Assembly: GCA_000727475.1 (NCBI GenBank)
Contig: KL647291.1
Coordinates: 844,325 to 908,324 of the forward strand
Reading direction: 5' to 3'
DNA length: 64,000 nucleotides
Source of the DNA: Sarcocystis neurona
Lineage: Eukaryota; Apicomplexa; Conoidasida; Eucoccidiorida; Sarcocystidae
This document shows, piece after piece, positions 1 to 9,202 of this stretch (positions are counted from its first letter, which is position 1; every line of letters starts with the position of its first letter). The translations under genes and the position numbers were made by a program. The notes under the pieces are model-generated. The model was not told where the DNA came from, did no database searches, and saw only the letters and a program-made list of their open reading frames with translations.

Positions 1-723
1 GTGCTTCCGATTCATACACGAAAATACGGTGAGATGTAATGTCTCCAGTTAAACACACTATACGAGGAAGCCCACCGTGGAAGGGCTCCGAAGCGCCTTT
101 AACCGATGTTGAATGCTTTACCTGCGTCGTACCCGCGGAGCACCGGCTGTCGCACCGTCGGTGCTGACGGTCTGCTCACCTAAGGGAACGCGTGAGCGAG
201 CTGTCGCGGCGACAGAAGCAGTCAAGTCAACCGTCAGTGGTTACGCCGTTGTATTTTCTTCAGGACCTTCTCTTCAGACGCGATATAGAGCTTTTGACGC
301 AGCTACCAACCTTTCCACCGTCCTATCGAGACAAGGGGTAGTGTAAAGAGACAAGGGGAAGTTTAATGTTAGCACAACGCTTTCTGCAACTCTGTACGTT
401 TGTTCCGTAATACGCAGGATCGAGAAACGCGGTGTCCCGCGGTACCCCTTCCCCGACGAAACATTGTTTTACTTACCGGCGTCCCTGTGTCGCAGTCCAC
501 ATAACGTTCCCTCCGTGCATCTGCCTAACGACAGCGTTCACCCCTCCGTTTCCAACCCCGTACTACGCAGTACTTCCATCGTCTCCGTCGGGTTTTCTTT
601 CGGTGCTTCTTCCCCTGCCTGCTGTACAACTCTCTGCGCGCAAGCTTATTATTCCCTGCAGTATAGAAGCCCTGCCATCACTTTTGAAGGTGAAAAGCGA
701 CAAATTACCTTTTAGGCTACAAA
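1..723. other. 5' flank of the FBPase gene
   Basis: No conserved protein, RNA gene or long repeat is recognisable here. Short open frames (for example 113-346) have no recognisable motif. The stretch presumably holds the promoter and 5' untranslated region of the fructose-1,6-bisphosphatase gene. No TATA box or known apicomplexan promoter motif can be assigned with confidence. Confidence 0.5.
704..715 (+). other. Candidate 3' splice site of a 5'-UTR intron
   Basis: A pyrimidine-rich stretch ending in TTTTAG at 715 lies eight bases before the FBPase start codon at 724. This resembles a 3' splice site, so the leader may contain an intron and the transcription start may lie well upstream. It is inferred from sequence context alone. 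Confidence 0.3.
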
Positions 724-827
724 ATGTCGATGGATCAAACGGCTCAGCCGATCCCCGAACTGGGGGAATTCATCATCGCGAACAAAGACAAGCTACGCAA
801 TGCCGGCCAGGAGGCCGAAATGAACAG
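724..827 (+). CDS. FBP: FBPase exon 1 (aa 1-35)
   Basis: Starts at ATG 724 and ends in AACAG before the donor GTCGGA. Reading on past this donor gives codons that do not fit the family. Splicing at 827 instead joins phase 2 to exon 2 and restores the conserved [10 protein letters not shown] helix. Confidence 0.88.
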
Positions 828-3800
828 GTCGGATGAATTTACGGGTGTGGACGTAGTCAAGGTTGCTGCTAAGTGGTGTGCACACAAGCTTGTACATCCG
901 GAGATCTGAGGATTCCACCGTGCGTGGCGGGGGGCTTACACATTCCCAGATTTTTCTTTGTTTGCATGAATTTTGAGCCATCTGGTGTGCTTACGGGGTC
1001 TCGTATAGTTCGCGTATTTAGCCCTATCCCTGATCCTACATTCGCGTCCACAGGTAACGCTACTGGAACGTTATGTTTAGTTAGGAGAGACTGGGAGTTC
1101 CGCATGGTTTCCCCCCATTCCATAGTTGGTCTTGCAATGTTGTGCTTGCTTTCTTTACTTACGTCTACCAGACTGCTGACGGCTATAAAGTTAGCGGCAA
1201 AGGTGGTGAACAGAGAAATCAACAAGGCTGGACTGGCGGACATCCTGGGGGCTGCGGGCAACCAGAACGTCCAAGGTGAAGAACAGCAGAAACTTGACGT
1301 CTTTGCCAACCACAAATTCATCCAGGTATATAAAGAGAGAGTTTGTCAGTACGCCCTACGACAAACGTGCCACTTGTCTTACATCTCCTTCCTGTCGGCG
1401 TCACTGCATCGCGTTCGACACGTCCAGCACCCCTCTACCTTCACCTGGATAATGACCGTCCGGCTATCATCATACACTGAGCCTCCATATCGCATCCTAA
1501 TGGCAAGTGGGCGCGTAACTGTAGTCGAGTAATTACGGCAACAGCTGTTTACTGGAAGGCATGGGCATTTGTTTTTCTGTACCGTCCTGTGGAAAGTTGT
1601 AGCGGATCGTCACAGGTAAAGGCCGTCACATCCAAGCCGCCGCACGTGCCCAGCAGTTGTTGTGACGCTACTTTTCCAGCTCTTTAGTACGTTTTTGCTT
1701 CGTTTTCTGCGATTCTTCGCATTTCTAACAGGGGACGATATCGTTTGCTGTGCTGATCCGTTGCTGGAAGCTGCATTATATGTTTCCAATTTGTCCACCT
1801 ATGATTTGCGTCTGTTTTCAGGCGTTAGTAAATCGAGAAGTGGTGTGCGGCATCTGTACGGAAGAAGACGATGATTTTATGGAGGTTAACAAGGACACAC
1901 ATTTTGTTATGCTGATGGACCCACTCGATGGTAAGCAAGAAGCAAGCTTTTCTTTCTGTGTTCCCGTGTTATCCTTACCTATACAGTGTGTAGAACTCGG
2001 AGAACGTTGATTTTCTAAGGGCTTTAAAAATGTGCTACCGCTCCCCGTATGATTCCACGTGTGTGAATCATCCTACGTGGAAGGGTGCCTGTGTGAGTGC
2101 GCGTACAAACGTGAACACTTAAACTCGTATTTCTCGTGCTACGTATCTGCGTATGTATCTATTCATGTACACACGTGTCAACATATATTTCTGTGTTTAT
2201 GATACTGAGCGTGAACGCCACCCCTTCTTCGGTAGCGAAGCGTCAGGTCACCAGGAATTCACCGACGTATCTCTTAGTCTCTTTCTGCCAATGCTGCGTA
2301 GTCCTCCTATTCACAAACGTCCTGTCTTTGTATGCGTACTCGGGTTGACACTTTGTTCGAATAGCTATAACTCAACCGCTTACCGCTGTCTATAGTTACA
2401 GCGACAACTGTTGTAGCTCCTGACCGTCTCCCTGTGTACCAGTTCTACTGGCGCTGCTGCAGCCGTCTACGGATGAGTTGCTGCGGCCGAGGCGTTATAC
2501 CTTTTCAAGTATGATGTGCATTCTAGACGCTTTCCTGGCGTGGCCGCTTCTGCTCTGCTTCTGTGGGTTTAAAGATTTCAACGTTTTTGCTACATAAGCT
2601 GCCTCGTACTTCGAGGCTGCTGTATATTTTCCACATTGGTGCTTTCCTGCTCCTTTGAAGCTGGTGTACATCCTCCGCACTGCTGCTTTCCTGGTTCCTC
2701 AAATTCCCCTTCAAGTGTGCCGATCATTCTCACGCTGCTGCTGCTGGTGCTGGCGTTTCTTGCTTGCGCCAGGAGTAACAGCTTGCTGTTACTCCTCTTG
2801 TAGCTCTTCCCTCCACGAAGATGTTTGTTCCACTTCGAATTCTGTGTCGGTTTCTGTTGTTCATCTTCCTCCATCCGTCAACACAGGTCTCTTCTAATTG
2901 ATTGCCGCTGGTGGACGGTTTTCTTTCTGTTCTTTGCCGTTCTTTTTGGGTTCAGAGGAGTTATTTCTTCGCCTTTCCAGATGCTTGTGTGGTTGCTGCT
3001 GCAGCTGTTGGTGAGTGCTGCCTCCTCTCCTCTCGCTTCCAGCGTAGCGGTGCATTTCCCCCCTTCTGTGCCGGTGCTGTTCCTGTTGCATCTCGTTTTC
3101 TTTTCCAGTGAATCTGGAGAGGCTTCCTGTAACAGTGTTTTGCTGTTGCTGCTGCTGCATTTCTGTTTTCTTGCTTTTGCTGCTATTGTTGTTGGTGGCA
3201 CCCCCCCTTTTTGCCGCTCCCGTTGCGACGACTTCTTCGTAATAACTGCTTCCCGTTGCTGTTGTTGCGTCTTCTCGGTAACGTTTTTGGCTGTTGCTAG
3301 TGTTGCGTTTCTCTCAACGTTTTGCTGCAGCTGCTGCTGGCATGCTGCTGCTGCTGCTGGCGTGCTGCAGCTGTTGCTGGCATGCTGCAGCTGTTGCTGG
3401 CATGCTGCAGCTGTTGCTGGCGTGCTGCAGCTGTTGCTGGCATGCTGCAGCTGTTGCTGGCGTGCTGCAGCTGTTGCTGGCATGCTGCAGCTGTTGCTGG
3501 CATGCTGCAGCCGTTGCTGGCATGCTGCTCCTCTTGCTGGCGTGCTGCTGCTGACCGTTTGCAGGCTCGTCTAACATCGACGTGAACGTTTCGGTGGGGA
3601 CAATTTTCTCGATTTATCAGCGACTGTCTTCTGTGGGATCTCCGGTTGAACGACGGGATTTCCTGCAGCCTGGACGGAATCAAATTGCTGCTGGATACGT
3701 TCTGTATGGCTCCTCTACTATGCTCGTGAGTCTTTTAGCTGCTTCTCTTTCTCCCTCTTTTTCTCTCTGCGTGTCACAAGACGTACTCGACTCGACACAA

Positions 3801-6800
3801 CTTGAAGTTCGATTACTTAAGAAAACTTCTAGAGGAAGACAAGCTTATACGGTTTGTTTAAAATGCCGCATATGGTCACGGGTATAGCTACGCTCTGCAT
3901 GTGTTGCGTCCATGTCGGGGAGCCTGTATATCAGTGCGGGCACAGGTTGGTGAAAAACATATACAACCCTGCGTACATTTGCAAGTCTCTACCTGCGCGT
4001 ATCAGGAATATGTAGCGCACGTACACGGCTACATGCTTGCCCACGCGAACCACGTGTATAGTGATGTCTATGACAATGTAGATTTACACGTGTGATATGT
4101 AGTCGGGGCCTATCGCATGTAGCTGCCTCCTAGGTGTTCAGGTGGCGGCTGTACATACTTAAATACACCTGTAAGAGTACATACTTGCACGTATGTATAT
4201 TTGCCTCCCTCTGTCCCGACACATGTGTTGTGTTAAGTGCGGTCGTGTTGATGCACGCCTTCGCACATCTCCTTCACTTTCCGTTCCCTGCTGGAGTGCT
4301 GCTGTTTCATTCTTTTTGACGCGTGTGTCTCTTCCGTGGTTCTCTCCGACTCCTGTCTCGACGCCGTGGTGGAGGCTGTGTCTCTGCTTGTGTGGGGTTT
4401 CCCTACTACACCGTGTGCGTCTCTTGTTGCGAGTCCACGTCACACGCGTGCGGCTGGTACCGCAGCTCTTGCGTATTACGGATTTACACACGTGTGTCGC
4501 TTTTTCCCCGTTGCTTCGCCTTTTCAAACGCCTTCCATACTTTTCGCCGTCTCCTCCCCGGTCCAGATTTCTTGGTTTCGACTTCCTCTCTTTTTCTTGA
4601 ACGCATCTTACGTCGTGGGCGACTTTTGCTGATGATGCTGCGCTTGCGTGCGCCGGGCAGGTGATAACGACGGGCGACGGTGTGCACGGCTTTACTCTCG
4701 ACCCGTCGCTGGGCACGTTCTTCCTCTCCCACAGAAACATGCATTACCCGGTAATGTCTACAACACTGTGTCTCGTATTATAGTTCTACAGGAGGCTGTG
4801 TCCACTGACTACTTTGTGATTGTCTCGCTTAACGGACGATCTGCGTGAACTGCCGTTTTGGGAAAGAACGAGATTTCAACTTTGCGGAACAATGTGTACG
4901 GAGACAGACGGTTGCTCCTGTTTCTGCATCCCTTCCAGCAGACGTTTTGGCGGTCCTCTCCAGCCAAGGCAGAGGGACCTCTGCAACAAAAATGTGCAAA
5001 TGACTTCTTGTGTGGATCAGCTGCGGAGCGGATCTGATGCTTCTATTTCCCACGCATGTGGTGGTGGCTGCCCTCTCTGCGCCTGCGAAGGGCACTCCTG
5101 GTTTTTCCTTCTTTGTGTGTGCCATTCAGTCTTAGTTGCATTCTTAACACACACACACACACACACACACGTGAACTGCTCTGCTGTTGTCGATTCTGAG
5201 TCTGCATTCACTCTGCGCCGCCGCCGCTTTGTCCGTCATCCTCCTCCAGTTGCTACGCCGTGATGACCTAGCCGCAGGTCGCATTTTCCCTTCATGTACT
5301 TCTGTGTCACTGGCGGTATTTTTACCTTCTTAGTCACTGCTGCTTTCTCTCGCGCTGGTACTCCGTAGATTTCAAAGTTTCAGAAATACGTCGCTGTACG
5401 ACTCGTTTGACACGCAGCGTCGCCCCTGCAGAAGTTACACGCATAAGTTAGTGTCTACATACGTACACACATATCATACGTATTCATCAATTTATCAATA
5501 TATATATATACATATATATATCCCTGGGAGTGTAGGTGTTTCCACTAGTGTGTGTATATACGCTTGTATATATAGGGGACCAAACAGGTTTAGGGGAGAG
5601 CGTTGTCAGCGTAGACAGATTTCAACCAGACAGTTTTTTGGTGCTGCTCTCTGCCACCGTTTGTCCGTTGTGCTGCTCGCCGCTGCAGCTGCTGCTGTTC
5701 GCGCCGACTGCCGCTGTTCCTGCCTTCTGCTGCTGTGGCCTTCTGCTGGAGGTGCGCTGTTTCTTCCGCTAAGGCGTGTGCATCTCGTGTTGGCACTTCG
5801 CCGGCTTCTGCTGGTGCTGCTGCACCTCGCTCGCCACTGCGTCTGCTGCCGTTACTTGCTGCCTGTGGCTGCTGCTGCACCTCTTGCCGCAGACGAAGGC
5901 GCGGATTTACAGCGTGAACGAGGGGAACTACAGAGCGTTCCCAGAGGGCATCAAGCAGTTCCTAGAAGAGTGTCATGATGACGAAGTAAGCTGCAGCAAT
6001 GCGTACGCTATAACGCAGTGGCAGGGAGAAATAGCGCGCACTGTGACTGACTGTTCAGCTTTCTTTTATTCCTCCTGTGATGGTAGAGAGCATTCTTCGC
6101 CAGTCCTTCGATTTTCTTCTCTACTGTTCGTTTGTCGTCTTCGAGTTCTTCCCGTCACGTCTTCTCGACTGGGCAAGGTTTCTCTCTGCCGGCTTCACTT
6201 CTTTTTTGTGTGTCCGTGCATCCTGAGCGATCCGTTACAGCGCACGCGCAGCGGTTAGACGCCGCAGTCACCGGCTACGCAAGGACTCACGCTTACCTCT
6301 GGCAGCTTTACGTTGATACAGGAGCTACTAGGAAGGCAGACAAAGGCACACCTCTCTCCTCCTGTGTGCATGCATATATATCCCTCGGGAAAGTATTTAG
6401 AGAGACAAACCTCTATATTCGTTCGTGTAGATGCAGCGGATACCTACACTCAGAGGGGAAAAAGAAACGCACGTCAAAGGATATGCGTAGCGCTCTGCCG
6501 TATGTAGGTAGAATGCAGACATTTTCTGCTGTGACCCCATGGCACTTGTCTCGCAGAACTACCTGTGCTGCTACATGTTGTATGTTTCCCGGTGCCTACT
6601 TCGCGTGTTACTTCTTTCTTGCCTGAAGTTCGAGAGGTCCCTAGAAACGTGCGTGGCCTTTCTGTAGATTGGCCAGAGACCGTCTGCGGTGGTTCAGGGT
6701 AGGTGGACTTGTTAACACCTTTCAAAATTCCTTTACAAGTGAAGATTTGCCGGCTCCCATCCGTGACCATATGTGTACAGATACGTACAAGCCTCTTTCT

Positions 6801-9202
6801 CTCTCTCGACATATGTATATATATATATATATACAGATACGTGTGGGCGTCTTCCTCGCGGCGTGTATATATATGTATATATAGAGATAGATAGATACGT
6901 GTAAGCGCCTTCCTCTCGGCATATACCTGTATATAGATAAATAGATACGTGTAAAGTGGCTTTCTCTCGGCGTATGTGTATATATTATATCTCCACATAT
7001 GTAGAGGTCTATGTCTGAGTGGCAGCGACGACTTCGGAAAACTTACACGTGTATGCATATATGTAAATACATGTTTTCATATGCATATAGTGTAGACATA
7101 AATAGACATATATGTGTAGATTTGTACACAAGAGGCGGATGCGTATACGTAAACGTATATTTGTGAATGCGCCAACACAAATATATGTGTTGGACGCACG
7201 TCCAAAGATACGTATTTAAGTGAGCGTGTACGTATACGCCCTCCTCTGTCTCTGTGTACACATGTGTATGGGTGTATGCGTGTATATAGGTACGTGTACC
7301 TAGATACACATGCGTGCGTGCGTCTGTGTACATTCACGTAGGCATCGTTACATATGTGCCGACTGGCTGGGCATACGTGGACGATGAAGGCAAGAAAGAA
7401 GGAGGAGGCATGCGCTTTTGCTGTCGCCTGAATATGTATACCTCTCTTGTGGTGTGCTGGGGAATACGCAATATTGCAGTACTCCACACAGTACTTGAAG
7501 TGGGCGCACAGAGAGGCAGCAGGCGGACGCTGCGTGTGCTCTGTTGCTCCTGCTGGTGCTGCTGCTGCTGTTGCTGCTGATATTACTGCTGTTGCCGCTG
7601 GTGCTGCTGCTGTTGCTGTTGCGCGCAGTCGGGTCCCTTTTCGCTGCGATACATCGGCAGCCTTGTGTCGGACTTCCACCGCAACCTGCTGCAGGGGGGA
7701 ATATACATGTACCCTCCAACAAAGAAAGGTGGGTTTTTGTCGGCTGGGAGAAACTCTTTTCGTTCGCTTCACTCTATCTCATTTCTGTGGCTCTGGCACC
7801 AAAGGCAGCAGCCCATGTGAAGCACGTGGAAACGTCTATGTACTCATATGTCAAGCCTGTGGATACGCAGACACACGTTTACGTCCACATACCTTCACAC
7901 ACAAATTCGTATACACCTCTGCGTATAAGTACGTGTATTTGTCGGTCGTCCTGTCTGCCTTCAGCCTCTCCATATATATGTATATATGTATATGTAAATA
8001 TATACACGTAGGCATATGTATACGTGCAACCAGCTGGGTGCTCATATTTGTATGTATTTACATGCTTGTGATCTGTGCCTTGATTTCTCTTTCTCCATCT
8101 CATATACATATATATATATATATATATATATGCGAGCTCATCTGTGTTTACACACCTGATATTGATGAAGACTTTCCCCCTACTATGTGTATATAAATAT
8201 AGTCACTGCACAAGTACGTTCAGTTGTATACGCTGTCTGTTGTCGAATCACAGCAGCGCGTCTCCTGGTTCTCTCCTGCGTCCTGCTGAGCAGAAATTGG
8301 GGGGTCTACATCTGCGCTTCAGTCTCTCTCTGTGTACATTGATGTCCACGTAGCCATCGATGTAGCCGCGAAGTCAGCTCTTTTCTTCTCTCTCTCTCTC
8401 TGTATACACATGTGTGTATATACATGTACATTAACCTTTTGTGTACATACACATATATGTGTAAGTGTATTTATAGAGCTCTGTATTTTGTGTGGTACTC
8501 TCGAGAAGTGGGTGCACCCTTCTGTCCGTTCACATCCTTCTCTGTTCGTGGCGCACCCCCAACTCCCCGTCACGCGTCTGCCTGTACACCACCTACCTGT
8601 CGGCCGCGCTGGTGCGTCTTCACGTTGTGCTGCTTCTCGTGCATGTGCTTTCTTTGCTTCGTCTTCCGCATTTTTTAGTCGAGCATTTCCTCTACGCCTG
8701 TTCCTGCTGCTGCAGCGCTTCTCCTCCGTGGGTTTTCTTCTTCTTCTTCTTCTTCGAGCAGGACTGATGGTCGGTGCGCCGCCTTCTCTGCGTTTTCTTC
8801 GCCGTGTCTCTGCTGGCTCCCGTGTTCTCTCTTCTCGGTCTCTGCGGCTGGTGGGCGTGGAGCTGCTGCGCCCGAATTTCTTTCGCCCTTCCTCTCTTCA
8901 CGCCGCTTTTCTTTTCCTGCGTGACTTCTCTCTCTCGCTTTCCATCGGCTCTGTACACAGATAAGAAAGGCAAGCTGCGACTGCTGTATGAAGCGAATCC
9001 GATGGCCTATCTGGCAGAACAGGCAGGAGGCAGGGCAACAGACGGCTTCGACAGAATCCTGGACATTCAGCCGAGCGAGCTGCACCAGCGTGTGCCTTTA
9101 ATGATTGGCTCAGCAAAACTGGTCGACCGAGTGGATCAGCTGATGAAGCAGTACAGCCCAGAGTGCCGTCTCCACGCCAACCAGCTCGCCCCGGCGAATT
9201 AG
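724..9202 (+). CDS. FBP: Fructose-1,6-bisphosphatase, class I (8 exons, 350 aa)
   Basis: Hydrolyses fructose 1,6-bisphosphate to fructose 6-phosphate and phosphate, the committed step of gluconeogenesis; expected in the cytosol since no targeting peptide is seen. Exons: 724-827, 1172-1325, 1822-1930, 3565-3725, 4661-4750, 5893-5985, 7629-7728, 8961-9202. All introns are GT-AG, the phases agree, and the length is 350 aa (332 in E. coli). Visible motifs, in residues of this protein: TEED at 99-102 and DPLDGSSNID at 119-128 (metal and phosphate binding), NEGNY at 215-219, RYIGS at 244-248, and GKLRLLYE at 274-281 carrying the substrate lysine K275 and metal ligand E281. The sequence is closer to the bacterial and plant type than to the human enzyme. 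The AMP-site residues are replaced (see findings). ATG 724 has a good context (AAA before it) and starts directly before the conserved ELGEFI segment. The assignment is secure. Confidence 0.96.
1172..1325 (+). CDS. FBP: FBPase exon 2 (aa 35-86)
   Basis: Begins after TCTACCAG and ends at ATCCAG before GTATAT. It encodes the N-terminal helices with [14 protein letters not shown] and the QQKLDVFAN segment, matching bacterial FBPase almost residue for residue. Confidence 0.95.
1822..1930 (+). CDS. FBP: FBPase exon 3 (aa 87-123)
   Basis: Begins after TTTTCAG and ends within the glycine codon of DPLDG before GTAAGC. It contains the two consecutive glutamates of the metal site (E100, E101) and D119/D122. 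Confidence 0.96.
2655..3320. repeat. CTG-rich degenerate tract in FBPase intron 3
   Basis: Irregular CTG/GCTGTT triplets between unique sequence, leading into the 20-bp minisatellite. Long low-complexity open frames here (rich in Leu, Val, Phe, Ser) are by-products of the triplet composition. Confidence 0.7.
3321..3540. repeat. 20-bp minisatellite, 11 units, in FBPase intron 3
   Basis: Eleven head-to-tail 20-base units close to CATGCTGCAGCTGTTGCTGG. Three flanking or terminal units are more diverged. Because 20 is not a multiple of three and the unit has no stop codon, all three frames are open on each strand and encode the same 20-residue peptide repeat rich in Cys, Ala and Leu. It lies inside an intron (1931-3564) and ends 24 bases before the exon 4 acceptor, so it is not taken as coding. 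Confidence 0.95.
3565..3725 (+). CDS. FBP: FBPase exon 4 (aa 123-176)
   Basis: Begins after TTTGCAG and ends at ATGCTC before GTGAGT. It encodes [17 protein letters not shown] and the [20 protein letters not shown] strand, a hallmark of the family. Confidence 0.97.
4661..4750 (+). CDS. FBP: FBPase exon 5 (aa 177-206)
   Basis: A 90-base phase-0 exon between CGGGCAG and GTAATG. It encodes [18 protein letters not shown] and the strand that follows, in the same order as in other FBPases. Confidence 0.94.
5147..5171. repeat. (CA)n microsatellite
   Basis: About twelve CA dinucleotides in FBPase intron 5 (4751-5892). Confidence 0.95.
5665..5892. repeat. CTG-rich tract abutting the FBPase exon 6 acceptor
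   Basis: Irregular CTG, CCG and CTT triplets run up to the CCGCAG splice acceptor at 5892. The tract supplies the pyrimidine-rich part of the 3' splice site. Confidence 0.7.
5893..5985 (+). CDS. FBP: FBPase exon 6 (aa 207-237)
   Basis: A 93-base phase-0 exon between TTGCCGCAG and GTAAGC. It encodes [16 protein letters not shown], the substrate-binding NEGNY loop. Confidence 0.95.
6779..7000. repeat. Degenerate 50-58-bp tandem repeat, 4 copies
   Basis: Four imperfect units start with AGATACGT at 6779, 6835, 6893 and 6943. Each has AGATACGTGTAAGC-like sequence, a CTTTCTCTCGGC-like block and a (TATA) tract. It lies in FBPase intron 6 (5986-7628). Confidence 0.8.
7541..7628. repeat. CTG array abutting the FBPase exon 7 acceptor
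   Basis: Nearly continuous CTG/GTT triplets run without a gap into the GCGCGCAG acceptor at 7628. Confidence 0.85.
7629..7728 (+). CDS. FBP: FBPase exon 7 (aa 238-271)
   Basis: Begins after TTGCGCGCAG and ends at AAGAAAG before GTGGGT. It encodes [20 protein letters not shown]. The junction with exon 6 is about three residues shorter than in E. coli, so a small shift of this acceptor cannot be excluded. Confidence 0.92.
8100..8132. repeat. (TA)n microsatellite
   Basis: A TA tract interrupted by a few C residues, in FBPase intron 7 (7729-8960). The rest of that intron is mostly unique sequence mixed with TATA, CTCTCT and, near 8745, TTC-triplet tracts. Confidence 0.8.
8961..9202 (+). CDS. 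FBP: FBPase exon 8 and stop (aa 271-350)
   Basis: Begins after CTGTACACAG and ends with TAG at 9200-9202. It encodes [20 protein letters not shown] and the C-terminal IHQR-like segment [11 protein letters not shown]. Confidence 0.96.

Noticed and set aside
828..909. Continuation of FBPase exon 1 past 827 to the stop at 907-909
   Set aside because: It gives no family similarity, and none of its downstream GT sites joins the exon 2 acceptor in the required phase without a stop. The GTCGGA donor after 827 does.
6770..7010. Regular repeat blocks considered as a CRISPR array
   Set aside because: Units are degenerate, adjacent and include simple TATA tracts with no unique spacers. The DNA is eukaryotic.
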